The notes under the pieces were generated by a model, which searched no databases, was not told the origin of the DNA, and worked only from the letters and a program-made list of their open reading frames with translations. The position numbers and the translations under genes were made by a program. Shown in pieces: positions 8,595-16,727 of a stretch of 27,333 nt of DNA. The first letter of the stretch is position 1, and each line of letters opens with the position of its first letter. Origin of the DNA: JBFFXF01 sp041569895. Its GTDB lineage: Bacteria; Planctomycetota; UBA8108; JACQVS01. Location: positions 1 through 27,333 of the forward strand of contig JBFFXF010000083.1 in NCBI GenBank assembly GCA_041569895.1, read 5' to 3'.

Positions 8595-9528
8595 GCGCGC
8601 CGTCGCGCCGGTCGCGGAAGAGCTCGAACGCCTGCTGGCACGCCTCGAGCGGCATCTCGTGCGTGACGATCGGCGAGACATCGATGCGCTCCTCGGCGAT
8701 CCATCGCATGGCGAGGGGGAAGTCGTCGTCGAAGTCCGGGTCGACGGTGGTGTGGACGGTGAGGTTCTTGAAGAAGAGCTTGCGCCACTCGACGCCGTCG
8801 ATGGTGTCGGGCGGAACTCCGAAGTAGAGGATCCGGCCGGCGTGGCGGCAGAGGTCACCGCAGAGGTTGAGCGTCTGGTCGACGTGACCGACCGCCTCGA
8901 CGACGACGTCGGCCATGCGGTCGGCGGTCAGGCGCGCGACCTCGGCGATCGGATCCTGTCGGCTGACGTCGACGATGGCGGTGGCGCCCATCGACGGGCT
9001 GATGCGCAGGCGTTCCTCGAGGCGATCGAGCGCGATCACTTCCCGCGCGCCGAGGTTGCGCAGGACGGCGCAGAAGAGCTGTCCGATCGGTCCCTGTCCG
9101 ACGACCGCGACCGTCTGACCGAGCACGGGAGGCAGCTTCTTGACGCCGAAGAGCACCGTGCCGAGCGGCTGCGCCAGGACCGCGTGCGCCGGCGCGGGGC
9201 GCGGATCGATCGAGATGGCGCGGCCCTCGCTGACGCGGTAGCGCTCGAAGAAGCCGCGCTGGCCGATCGGCACGGCGAGTACGCGGTCGCCCGCGCGGAA
9301 CCTCCGACCGCGCGTCGCCACCACCGTGCCGATCATCTCGTGGAGCGAGTAGCCGACCTCGAGCGGGTAGCTCGGCTTCTCGCCGCGGAAGAACGGCAGG
9401 TCGGAGCCGCACAGGCACGCGAGCTCCGGCTGAAAGATGATGTCGCCGTCATCGGCCCCGGAGAGGTCCGGCTCCGGAGCGTCGACGAGACGGATCACGT
9501 TGTGGTCGACGATATGACCGGCCAGCAT
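8560..9528 (-). CDS. Medium-chain dehydrogenase/reductase (zinc alcohol dehydrogenase-like)
   Basis: The start at 9528 is supported by a strong GGAGGAG about 7 bases upstream; a longer frame to 9609 would overlap the preceding gene and adds no conserved residues. The product is 322 residues. It has the GroES-like fold with catalytic Cys40 in C-L-C-G-S-D, His63-Glu64, and a Rossmann G-Q-G-P-I-G at 144-149. The four-Cys structural zinc lobe is missing: the stretch at about 80-100 has no cysteines. The usual acidic or Cys third zinc ligand before P-L appears as Gln120. It probably oxidises a polyol or sugar alcohol using NAD(P), but the altered ligands make even zinc dependence uncertain. It lies 37 bases downstream of the PLP dehydratase in the same operon. 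Confidence 0.88.
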   Translation of the reverse strand: MLAGHIVDHNVIRLVDAPEPDLSGADDGDIIFQPELACLCGSDLPFFRGEKPSYPLEVGYSLHEMIGTVVATRGRRFRAGDRVLAVPIGQRGFFERYRVSEGRAISIDPRPAPAHAVLAQPLGTVLFGVKKLPPVLGQTVAVVGQGPIGQLFCAVLRNLGAREVIALDRLEERLRISPSMGATAIVDVSRQDPIAEVARLTADRMADVVVEAVGHVDQTLNLCGDLCRHAGRILYFGVPPDTIDGVEWRKLFFKNLTVHTTVDPDFDDDFPLAMRWIAEERIDVSPIVTHEMPLEACQQAFELFRDRRDGALKVFLRFPSAG

Positions 9529-9565
9529 GCGGGTCTCCTCCGGTTGGCTCTCCGTTCCGCTCCTC

Positions 9566-10528
9566 TCACCGCCAGAACCTGCACGCGTCGTTGCGGCAGA
9601 GATCGACATTGCCGCCGGATAGCACCAGGCCGACGCGGCGTCCCCGATAGCGCTCGCGGTAGCGCAACGCCACGGCGAGCGGGACCGCGCCGGACGGCTC
9701 GACGATGATCTTGACGCGCTCCCAGAGCAGGCGCATCGCCTCGAGGATCTCCTCGTCGCTCACCAGGTCGATGCGCGCGACGTGCTCGCGGACGACGGCG
9801 AAGTTCCTGACGCCGAGGGCGGTGCGCAGACCGTCCGCGACGGTGCGGGGCGGAGCGGGCGGCTGTCGCACGCCGAGCTCGAGCGATCGGTGCGCGTCGT
9901 CCGCAAGCTCCGGCTCCGCGCCGATCACCTCGATCCCGCCGGCGTGCGCGGCGACGATCGCCGTGCCCGAGAGCAGTCCCCCGCCGCCGACCGGCGCGAT
10001 GATCACCTCGAGATCGGGCACGTCCTCCAGGAGCTCGAGGGCGACCGTCCCCTGGCCGGCGATGATGCGCTCGTCGTCGAACGGGTGCACCTCGGCGGCG
10101 CCGGTCTCCTCGATCACGCCGCGCAGTGTCGCCTCCCGCGACGCGAGGGTCGGCTCGCAGGACGTGATGCGCCCGCCGTACCCCTCGACCGCGGCGCGCT
10201 TCGCCGCCGGCGCGTCCGACGGCATGACGATGAACGCCGGCACGCCGCGCTCGCTGGCGGCGAGCGCGAGAGCCTGCGCGTGGTTTCCCGAGGAGTGCGT
10301 CGCCACGCCGCGCGCTGCGTCCGCGTCCGAGATCATCGACACCGCGTTGGTGGCGCCGCGGATCTTGAACGATCCCGCGCGCTGGAAGTTCTCGGTCTTG
10401 AGGTGGACGGACGCGCCGACGAGCCGATCGAGCGTGCGCGAGGTGAGCACCGGCGTGCGGTGGACACGGCCGACGATGCGGTCGCGGGCCGCGAGCACGT
10501 CCTCGTACGCGGGGACCGCCGCCTCCAT
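9566..10528 (-). CDS. PLP-dependent threonine/serine dehydratase-family protein
   Basis: The ATG at 10528 shares its first base with the upstream TGA (TGATG), so translation is probably coupled; a TTG one codon earlier is less likely. The 320-residue protein is a fold-type II PLP enzyme. The Schiff-base Lys55 is in S-F-K-I-R-G-A, the substrate loop is S-S-G-N-H-A-Q, the phosphate-binding glycine loop is G-G-G-G-L-L-S-G, and the C-terminal S-G-G-N-V-D is present. There is no ACT-like regulatory domain, which separates it from biosynthetic IlvA and fits the catabolic threonine dehydratase, serine racemase or hydroxyaspartate dehydratase groups. The neighbouring oxidoreductases suggest a catabolic role, but the true substrate is not clear. 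Confidence 0.9.
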   Translation of the reverse strand: MEAAVPAYEDVLAARDRIVGRVHRTPVLTSRTLDRLVGASVHLKTENFQRAGSFKIRGATNAVSMISDADAARGVATHSSGNHAQALALAASERGVPAFIVMPSDAPAAKRAAVEGYGGRITSCEPTLASREATLRGVIEETGAAEVHPFDDERIIAGQGTVALELLEDVPDLEVIIAPVGGGGLLSGTAIVAAHAGGIEVIGAEPELADDAHRSLELGVRQPPAPPRTVADGLRTALGVRNFAVVREHVARIDLVSDEEILEAMRLLWERVKIIVEPSGAVPLAVALRYRERYRGRRVGLVLSGGNVDLCRNDACRFWR

Positions 10529-11628
10529 CAATCCACCGGCATCCCGCTCGCGCGGAGCACCGTCTCCTGCACGGTGAGCTCGTGATCGAGGGAGAAGTCG
10601 GGCTCCTTCTCGCCGCGCACGATGCGCGCGAGGTCGGCGGCGTCCCCGACGTACCGCGGGTAGTCGCCGAAGCGGACCTCCTGCGTGCCACGGCGGTACT
10701 TGCCGCGGTCGCGGGAGAGCGCCAGCTGGACGTGCGGTGCGTCGAGCGGCTGCACGTGGCAGGTGCCCTCGCTGCCGCAGACGACGAAGTGACGTCGCGC
10801 GAACCCCTCGACCTCGACGCCGCTCGACTTGACGGTCGCGAGCGCGCGCGGATAGCGAAGCACGGCGAGCGTATTGTCCGCGAGACCGTCGTCGATCGGC
10901 GAGACGTGCTGCTTGAACGGGAGCACCTCGTCCGGCCGCCCGAGGGTCTTGACGACGAGATCGATGATGTGGCAGCCGAGCTCGAACATCAGGCCGCCGT
11001 CGAAGCGCGCCAGGGCAGCACGGCTTCCGCGGCCGACCACCTTGCTCATCACCGTGTGCACCTCGAACGGCTCGCCGAGCCAGCCCTTCTCGAGGAGCTC
11101 GCGCATCAGGACGATCGCGGGATTGTAACGATACATGTAGCCGAGCTGGATGGTGAGCTTCCGCCGGCGGGCCCTGTCGATGATGCGGCGGAAATGGGGC
11201 AGCGACGCGCCCGCGGGCTTGTCGAGGTGGATGTGCTGCCCGGCGTCGATCGCCGCCTCGGCGTTATCGAGGAGATCCTGCACGCGGGTCTCGATCGCCA
11301 CGGCTCGCAGTCCCGGGGTCCCGAGGAGCTCGTCCCGCGTCATCCAGCGCAGACCGCGGTAGACCTCGGAGCGCTCGGCCCGCCGTCGCAGCTCCTCGTC
11401 CGGCTCGACGACGCCGACGACGTGCCACTCGGGCGACTGCCGGTAGGCGCGCATCTTGCCGTCCGCGTGGGCGTGCCCGACTCCGATCTGACCGACGGGG
11501 ATCTTCCCCGGCGCCCCGGAGCGCAGGCTGCCGGATGGGAGGACGGCGACCGACGACGCGACGGCGGCCGTCCTCGATATGAAACGCCTTCGCGTCAGTC
11601 GCGAGTCGTGGGGTCTGGTCTTCGACAT
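10528..11628 (-). CDS. Tat-exported Gfo/Idh/MocA-family oxidoreductase
   Basis: The 366-residue product begins with a twin-arginine signal: T-R-R-R-F-I-S at about 12-18 followed by a hydrophobic stretch to about 31, so a folded, cofactor-loaded enzyme is probably exported. The NAD(P)-binding motif is G-V-G-H-A-H-A at 49-55, and the family's E/D-K-P signature is D136-K137-P138. The C-terminal half has the alpha/beta sheet domain of the family, including G-Y-M-Y-R-Y-N-P and a conserved-type H-I-I-D-L. Such Tat-exported oxidoreductases are very numerous in planctomycetes and are thought to act on sugars or glycans. It is the first gene of the three-gene minus operon and is divergent from the membrane kinase across a 173-base gap. 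Confidence 0.9.
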   Translation of the reverse strand: MSKTRPHDSRLTRRRFISRTAAVASSVAVLPSGSLRSGAPGKIPVGQIGVGHAHADGKMRAYRQSPEWHVVGVVEPDEELRRRAERSEVYRGLRWMTRDELLGTPGLRAVAIETRVQDLLDNAEAAIDAGQHIHLDKPAGASLPHFRRIIDRARRRKLTIQLGYMYRYNPAIVLMRELLEKGWLGEPFEVHTVMSKVVGRGSRAALARFDGGLMFELGCHIIDLVVKTLGRPDEVLPFKQHVSPIDDGLADNTLAVLRYPRALATVKSSGVEVEGFARRHFVVCGSEGTCHVQPLDAPHVQLALSRDRGKYRRGTQEVRFGDYPRYVGDAADLARIVRGEKEPDFSLDHELTVQETVLRASGMPVD

Positions 11629-11660
11629 GGTCGGCCGCCCGGGTTTTCCGGCAGGGGGCA

Positions 11661-11677
11661 GGTTCGGAATTCGAACC
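11661..11677. promoter_or_regulatory. Near-palindrome in divergent intergenic region
   Basis: The 17 bases GGTTCGGAATTCGAACC form a palindrome with one extra central base: the 6-base arms GGTTCG and CGAACC match exactly. It lies between the divergent oxidoreductase operon and the membrane kinase, a fitting place for an operator. A TAAAAT at 11697-11702 (+) could be a -10 for the kinase, but I see no convincing -35. No regulator gene is adjacent, so the role is inferred only. Confidence 0.35.
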
Positions 11678-11801
11678 GTATTCTCACGGAATGCTCTAAA
11701 ATGGTAGCCGATCGAGACGCCCGGTCTCGACCAAAATCGTCCTTCGACCCTGACCCCGCGCCGCCGGCGAGGCGGTCGGGCGATGCGTCCTGGTTGAGAA
11801 G

Positions 11802-13148
11802 ATGCCCGCGAGCGAGAAGCGATCGAGCCGCAACGCGTCGAATCCGGACGTCGCGCTGATCGGAAGCACGATCGCCGGCAAGTACCGCGCCGTCAGGCTG
11901 CTCGGACGGGGGAACTTCGGCGCCGTCTACCTCGTCGAGCTCACCGACGGCATGGTCGGCCAGAACCTCGCCCTCAAGATCCTCCCCGAGGAGATCAGCC
12001 ACGACCCCTTCTACCGCGAGCAGTTCATCAGCGAGATCCGCATCGCGATGAAGCTGGTCAACAAGTACATCGTGCAGATCCGCGACGTCGGGTCGACGGA
12101 GGACGGCCGCCTCTACTACACGATGGACTTCTGCAACGGCCACACGCTGACCTCGATCCTCAAGCGCGAGGGCACCGTCGCGATCCGCCACGCGCTCAGG
12201 CTGGCGCGCAAGGTGCTGCGCGCGCTCGAGTCGGCGCACGAGCTCGGCATCGTACACCGTGACATCAAGCCGGCGAACATCATGCTGGTCACCGTCGATG
12301 GCAACCGATCCGTGCGAGTGCTCGACTTCGGCGTCGCGCACGAGCTCGGGGGACAGTCCATGGAGCGACGGGCGTGGCTCGGGACCCCTTCGTACATGCC
12401 GCCCGAGCAGTTCTCCGGCGAGAACATCGGCTTCCACACCGACACCTACGCGGTCGGCGTCGTGCTCTACGAGACGATCACCGGCGTCCGCCCCTATCCC
12501 GGCACCGGCGCGGAGGAGATGCAGCGCCTCTTCGAGACGTTCACACCGCGACCGCCGGAGGTGTTTCGGCCGGAGCTCTCGGAGTTCCCCGGTCTGTCGC
12601 GCCTGCTGATGAAGGCGATCGCGCTCGACCCCGCCGATCGATTCACCACGGCGAGGAAGTTCGTCGAGGCGATCCAGCGAGTGCTCCACGGCCAGGGACG
12701 CGAGTCGAGGGCGCCGTCCGACGAGGACACCGACCGAGGAATCATGCAGCCGCCCGCGGCCCGCGCCGCGACTCCACCGGCGCCCGCGCCGGCGCCGGGC
12801 GCGACCGGACGAAAGCCGGCCGACAGGGCAGCCACCAGCCGTGCGCCCGCCAGTACGGCGTCCGACACCACCGCGCCGACCCGCGGCCAGTGGCAGATCC
12901 CCGTCCTCGTCGGCATCCTGCTCTACGCGACGCTCTTCTTCAACTGGATCAAGCGCCTCTTCATGGGCGAGGGCGACCGCGAGCTCTACTTCAACCTCGT
13001 CGCGCTGAGCATCCTCTTCGTGGTGATCTACACCCTGCTCGTCAAGATCAACCGCCCGGCCCTGCGGGTGATCAGGCGCTTCCTCGGGAGCCTGGGGAGG
13101 ACAATCCGGGAAGACATCGAACGGGCGCGCCGGAAGGATGGGGAGTAG
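11802..13148 (+). CDS. Membrane-anchored Hanks-type serine/threonine protein kinase
   Basis: This 448-residue protein starts at the ATG at 11802 with a weak GAGAAG just upstream. A complete kinase domain fills residues 25-295: Gly-rich G-R-G-N-F-G-A-V at 35-42, Lys59 in L-A-L-K, H-R-D-I-K-P-A-N with Asp154, D-F-G at 175-177, and P-P-E at 200-202 in place of the more common A-P-E. A Pro/Ala/Thr-rich linker (about 300-363) leads to two hydrophobic helices at about 365-382 and 397-414, with a short charged loop between them and a basic C-terminal tail. Both kinase domain and tail are therefore predicted cytoplasmic, with almost nothing outside, so a classical extracellular sensor is absent. Its P-P-E change is common in planctomycete kinases and need not abolish activity. 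Confidence 0.93.
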   Translation: MPASEKRSSRNASNPDVALIGSTIAGKYRAVRLLGRGNFGAVYLVELTDGMVGQNLALKILPEEISHDPFYREQFISEIRIAMKLVNKYIVQIRDVGSTEDGRLYYTMDFCNGHTLTSILKREGTVAIRHALRLARKVLRALESAHELGIVHRDIKPANIMLVTVDGNRSVRVLDFGVAHELGGQSMERRAWLGTPSYMPPEQFSGENIGFHTDTYAVGVVLYETITGVRPYPGTGAEEMQRLFETFTPRPPEVFRPELSEFPGLSRLLMKAIALDPADRFTTARKFVEAIQRVLHGQGRESRAPSDEDTDRGIMQPPAARAATPPAPAPAPGATGRKPADRAATSRAPASTASDTTAPTRGQWQIPVLVGILLYATLFFNWIKRLFMGEGDRELYFNLVALSILFVVIYTLLVKINRPALRVIRRFLGSLGRTIREDIERARRKDGE

Positions 13149-13472
13149 ATGGGAGCCGACGACGGCATGGGCGGCTTCTGCCGACGACCTATGAGGAACG
13201 AAGGAAGATCGGGAAGAAAGGAAGGTCCGTTCGACGGCTCGAGCGAAGCTCACGAAGATCAACCCCCTCAGTCCTTCCGTTTCCTGCCTTCCTGAGTTTC
13301 CTGCCTTCCTCATGAATCGTCTGACAGCAAGCCTCCAGAAGTCGAGTCTCCCTGCCGATCTTGGACCGCTCGGACCGGGACTTCGACGGCTGCGCCGCGA
13401 CGATGGTCATCGGATCGACGATGATGGTTCTCGGGCACGGGACCGGGCACGGGACCGGGTCCGGGGACGAAG
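13149..13472. repeat. Intergenic region with inverted repeat and CGGGNN hexamers
   Basis: No gene is supported here. At 13191-13207 and 13297-13313 lie imperfect 17-base inverted repeats (14 of 17 matching; the outer ATGAGGAA/TTCCTCAT is exact), bounding a 123-base segment. Within its right side TTTCCTGCCTTCCT occurs twice in direct order (13280-13293 and 13297-13310). At 13432-13467 six hexamers of form CGGGNN run in tandem. The gap separates the kinase stop from the 3' end of the convergent PPC gene, so it could include transcript ends, but I see no U-tract terminator. Confidence 0.7.
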
Positions 13473-15179
13473 TCAGAAACGCCCCGTCCGGCGCATCTCT
13501 GCGAAGAAGACCGTGATGCTCTCCTCCACGTCCCCCGGGAAGTGCTCCATTCTCGGGAAGCGCTTGCCGAGGATCGGCCTCGTGCTCACCGGGATGCGAT
13601 GCTCGGTTCGGTTGTTCTCCGGGCCGGACGTGACGATGCCGACGATGCGGATGACTCGCAGCGGGTGACCGTCGCCGAGGCTCTCGAGCCGGGCCCGGAG
13701 CTTCGTTTCCTTCTCCTTTGAGGGGATCACCGCGTCCTCGAGCGTGACCTCCTCGCCGAGTCCCTCGATCTCGAGGCGCACGTCGCCCTTGAACTTCTCT
13801 CGATCGCACTGCACCACCACCGCGAGCTCCGTGCCGCCCTCGACGAAGACCGTGTCCGCCGCCGCGGTGAGCTCGACAGCGAGTGTCGCGCGGCCGATCT
13901 CGACGCGGTAGGTGTGGCCGTCGCCGCCGGATCCGGTGAGCTCCTCGACGACGAGCGCGTGCTCGCCGTCGCGCTCGAACGTGTGCGAGATCACGCCCTC
14001 GTCGGCGGCGTCGAGATCGGACCTGGCGATCGTGCGACCGCCCGCGTCGATCAGCTTCAGCGCGACGTGCGCCGGTGAGCCGACACTGCGGGTTCGCGCG
14101 GCGAGGCGCAGCCGATCGCCCCGGCGCGCGGCGAGACGGTAGACGTCCGCGTCGCCGGGCGCGTCGAAGCGCCCGCTGATCGCCGCGGGGTGGCCGATCG
14201 GCATCGCAGCGCTCCACGTGTCGTTCGGCTCGGCCTCGAGCAGCTCGTCGAGATCGTCCGCCACCACGGTCGCGAGGCCGGAGGCGCTGCCGCCACGGGA
14301 GCGGGCCCCGACGGCCGTGATGCCGCGTGGGGCATCACGAGCGATCGACAGCTCGAGGGGCGCGATGGTCTCCTGCGCGCCCGCGCCTGCGAACGCCAGG
14401 CTGGTCGTGGCGCCCCGCCGTGCGCCGAGCGGGAACGGCGTCGTCACCTCGGGGAAGTCGCCGATTCGCAGGCGGTAGAAGTGTCGGTCGCCGCCGCCGT
14501 GGATCGCGTCGCGGACCCCGATCAGGCAGCGACCGCTCGACGGCAGGGAGAACGACAGCCGGGCGTCCGCGCCGAGCCCGGGGGCGTCGTTCGAATGCGC
14601 GAGCTCCCGCCCGTCCGGATCGTGGATGGTCAACACGGGATCGAGCAGCGAGCCGAGCCGCGCCGCCACCACCTCGACGGTGAGTCGCTCGCCCGCGACA
14701 CCCTCGAGCGTGAAGCGGTCGGTGTGGAGCTCCTCGCAGTTGCCGTCGACCGCCACCGGCGCGTCGAGCGGCTGCGGCGCAGCGTCGCCCTCGCCGCCGG
14801 TCTCGGCGGTGGAAGCGAGGTCGTCGATGAGAACGAGCTCGAGATCGGAGATCCCCGAGCGCGTCACCAGCCGCAGCGGGTGGACGCCGACGTGCGCTCC
14901 CGGCGCCGGCCGGATCGAGCACCGCAGCCGCGTGCCATCCCCCCGCTCGTCCGCGAAAGTGACCTCCGCGGGGAAGCCCGTCCACAGAGCCAGAGGAGAG
15001 CCGAGGTGACGGCCCTCGAGGAGCACCTCGGTCGTCGTGTCCGGCGCGATGGCGCGCGGCGTGATGCGCCCGATCTCGGGTGCGTTGGCGAACGTCGGGG
15101 GCGACACGACGAGAACGAGCACGACGGCGAGCGTCGAGGGTCCGGCCGCGCCGTCGAGCTCCGTCGATGCGGCGCTCAC
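13473..15179 (-). CDS. Secreted PPC-domain protein of PSD1/DUF1501 cluster
   Basis: I place the start at the GTG at 15179, which overlaps the DUF1501 stop as GTGA; an upstream frame exists only under that gene. The product is 568 residues. A signal peptide covers about 1-32 (hydrophobic T-L-A-V-V-L-V-L-V-V-S, cleavage near A-N-A). Residues 33-115 resemble an IPT/TIG-like beta-sandwich. Two bacterial pre-peptidase C-terminal (PPC) domains follow at about 153-238 and 335-428, each ending in the typical Y-R-L/Y-R-V-x-I-G strand. The last 130 residues are beta-rich and unrecognised. Proteins of this layout follow DUF1549/DUF1553 and DUF1501 genes across Planctomycetota; their role is unknown but secreted. 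Confidence 0.87.
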   Translation of the reverse strand: MSAASTELDGAAGPSTLAVVLVLVVSPPTFANAPEIGRITPRAIAPDTTTEVLLEGRHLGSPLALWTGFPAEVTFADERGDGTRLRCSIRPAPGAHVGVHPLRLVTRSGISDLELVLIDDLASTAETGGEGDAAPQPLDAPVAVDGNCEELHTDRFTLEGVAGERLTVEVVAARLGSLLDPVLTIHDPDGRELAHSNDAPGLGADARLSFSLPSSGRCLIGVRDAIHGGGDRHFYRLRIGDFPEVTTPFPLGARRGATTSLAFAGAGAQETIAPLELSIARDAPRGITAVGARSRGGSASGLATVVADDLDELLEAEPNDTWSAAMPIGHPAAISGRFDAPGDADVYRLAARRGDRLRLAARTRSVGSPAHVALKLIDAGGRTIARSDLDAADEGVISHTFERDGEHALVVEELTGSGGDGHTYRVEIGRATLAVELTAAADTVFVEGGTELAVVVQCDREKFKGDVRLEIEGLGEEVTLEDAVIPSKEKETKLRARLESLGDGHPLRVIRIVGIVTSGPENNRTEHRIPVSTRPILGKRFPRMEHFPGDVEESITVFFAEMRRTGRF

Positions 15180-16555
15180 GCGACGATGTCCATGATCGGC
15201 TTCCCCTCGGCGATCACCAGCGGCCGATCGGTGCGATCGTGGATCTCGATCTGCGGATCGATTCCGAGGAGGTGGAACATCGTCGCGGCAAGGTCGTCGG
15301 GACGCACCGGATCTTTCGCGGGGTACATGGCGCGCTCGTCGGAGGCGCCGTACACGTGGCCGCGCTTGACGCCACCGCCTGCGAGCAGCGCGGTGTAGCA
15401 CTGGGGCCAGTGATCGCGGCTCGCGTTGCCGTTGATCTTTGGCGTGCGCCCGAACTCTCCCATCCAGAGGACGAGTGTCTCGTCGAGCAGGCCGCGGTCC
15501 TCGAGGTCGGTGAGGAGAGTCGGCACCGTCTCATCGGTCAGCGGCAGGTGGTACTTCTCGACGATCGGGTACATGCGCGTGTTGTTGAAGCCGTGCGTGT
15601 CCCAGCCGCCGGACGTCGTGCTCTGGCCGCCGATGTTCGGCGAGAAGTACACGGTGACGAATCGCACGCCGGCCTCGACGAGACGGCGCGCCAGCAGGCA
15701 TCCCTGACCGTACGTGTGGCGCCCGTAGCGGTCGCGCAGGTCGTCCGGCTCCTGCGAGAGGTCGAACGCCCTGCGCACGCGGGTCGAGTCGAGCATCGCG
15801 AGCGCCTTTCGGTAGTACGCGTCGAGCCCCTGCGCCTCCGCGGACCGCTCGAGCAGTCCGGACTGCCCGTCGATCAGCTTCTGCAGCTCGCGACGGCTGC
15901 GCAGGCGGTCGATCGACAGGCCGTCCGGCAGGCTGAGCTCCGGCAGGCGGAAGTCGGGGCTGTTCGGGTCCTCGGTGATGAGGAGCGGATCGTGCGCCTT
16001 GCCGAGGAAACTCGCGTGCTGTCCCGGCGTGATGGCGCCGTCGCGGATGCGGTACGGATACGCCACGAACGTCGGCACCTCGTTGTCGTTCGGCGCCAGA
16101 CGGTCGACCACCGAGCCGTAGGCGGGGAAGAGCTCGATCGAGTCACGCAGGCGGATGTCGTCGACCGGCGGAGCGTGTCCCGTGAGGGCGTAGTACGCCG
16201 CCGGGTTGTGGTTCTTCATCGAGTGGTGCAGGCTGCGGATCAGGGTCACGCGATCCATCAGCTTCGCCATGCGCGGCATCTGCTCGCAGATCGACACCCC
16301 GGGAAGCGTCGTCGGGATCGACGCGAGGGGGCTGCGAACGCCGTCGGGCGCGTCCGGCTTGCGGTCGAACATGTCGATGTGGCTCGGCCCGCCGAACTGG
16401 AAGAGGAAGATCACGGACTTCGCGCGCACCTTGCGATCCGCGGGCCGTCGGGCCTCGGCGCGCAGCAGCCCGGGCAGGGTCAGCCCGAGCATGCCGAGGC
16501 CTCCCGCCTTGAGCATCAGCCGACGTGAGAGCGCGATCTCGCGGTCGATGGTCAT
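15176..16555 (-). CDS. DUF1501 family protein, Tat-type signal
   Basis: The 459-residue protein starts at 16555 with GGAG about 6 bases upstream. The N-terminus has S-R-R-L-M-L-K (Arg11-Arg12) then a hydrophobic stretch, a twin-arginine export signal. The body is the DUF1501 domain, of the alkaline-phosphatase/sulfatase-like fold: F-Q-F-G-G-P-S-H-I-D-M-F-D near 52-64, G-G-W-D-T-H-G, W-M-G-E-F-G-R-T-P and a later D-H-W-P. Metal-ligand-like Asp and His residues are kept, but the nucleophile typical of phosphatases is not obvious. DUF1501 genes pair with DUF1549/DUF1553 genes throughout planctomycetes; the joint function is unproven. It overlaps the PPC gene by 4 bases, so those two should be coupled. 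Confidence 0.95.
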   Translation of the reverse strand: MTIDREIALSRRLMLKAGGLGMLGLTLPGLLRAEARRPADRKVRAKSVIFLFQFGGPSHIDMFDRKPDAPDGVRSPLASIPTTLPGVSICEQMPRMAKLMDRVTLIRSLHHSMKNHNPAAYYALTGHAPPVDDIRLRDSIELFPAYGSVVDRLAPNDNEVPTFVAYPYRIRDGAITPGQHASFLGKAHDPLLITEDPNSPDFRLPELSLPDGLSIDRLRSRRELQKLIDGQSGLLERSAEAQGLDAYYRKALAMLDSTRVRRAFDLSQEPDDLRDRYGRHTYGQGCLLARRLVEAGVRFVTVYFSPNIGGQSTTSGGWDTHGFNNTRMYPIVEKYHLPLTDETVPTLLTDLEDRGLLDETLVLWMGEFGRTPKINGNASRDHWPQCYTALLAGGGVKRGHVYGASDERAMYPAKDPVRPDDLAATMFHLLGIDPQIEIHDRTDRPLVIAEGKPIMDIVA

Positions 16556-16695
16556 CGTTCTCCGCCTCTCGGGTCTATTCTATCCCGTCTGATGGTCGGG
16601 AGGGTTGGACCGCGGCCAAATCTGATCGCCAGGTCTGTATTTCTCATGCAAGCCGTTCGCGCACAGCAAAAGCCGCTCTTTTTCGCGCCAACCTT

Positions 16696-16724
16696 GGTTT
16701 TTCTCGCCGTCGGCGAGAAAAACC
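16696..16724 (-). terminator. Perfect hairpin with T/A flanks, probable intrinsic terminator
   Basis: Two perfect 13-base arms (16696-16708 and 16712-16724) enclose a 3-base loop. The stem is GC-rich near the loop (CTCGCC/GGCGAG) and ends in a run of five T or A, so a U-tract follows the GC part in either direction. It begins 3 bases after the PSD1 stop codon, on the way to DUF1501. It could end or attenuate PSD1 transcription before DUF1501. Confidence 0.75.
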
Positions 16725-16727
16725 CGG

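Noticed and set aside
11595..13313. Minus-strand frame of 572 codons opposite the membrane kinase
   Set aside because: The kinase is unmistakable on the other strand; this frame has no domain and no start signal.
14190..16528. Two long plus-strand frames opposite the PPC and DUF1501 genes
   Set aside because: Both are antisense to well-supported genes and show shadow composition only.
16600..16690. Possible sigma-54 or strong sigma-70 promoter before DUF1501
   Set aside because: Spacing and key GG/GC or TTGACA/TATAAT bases do not match well enough to report a site.
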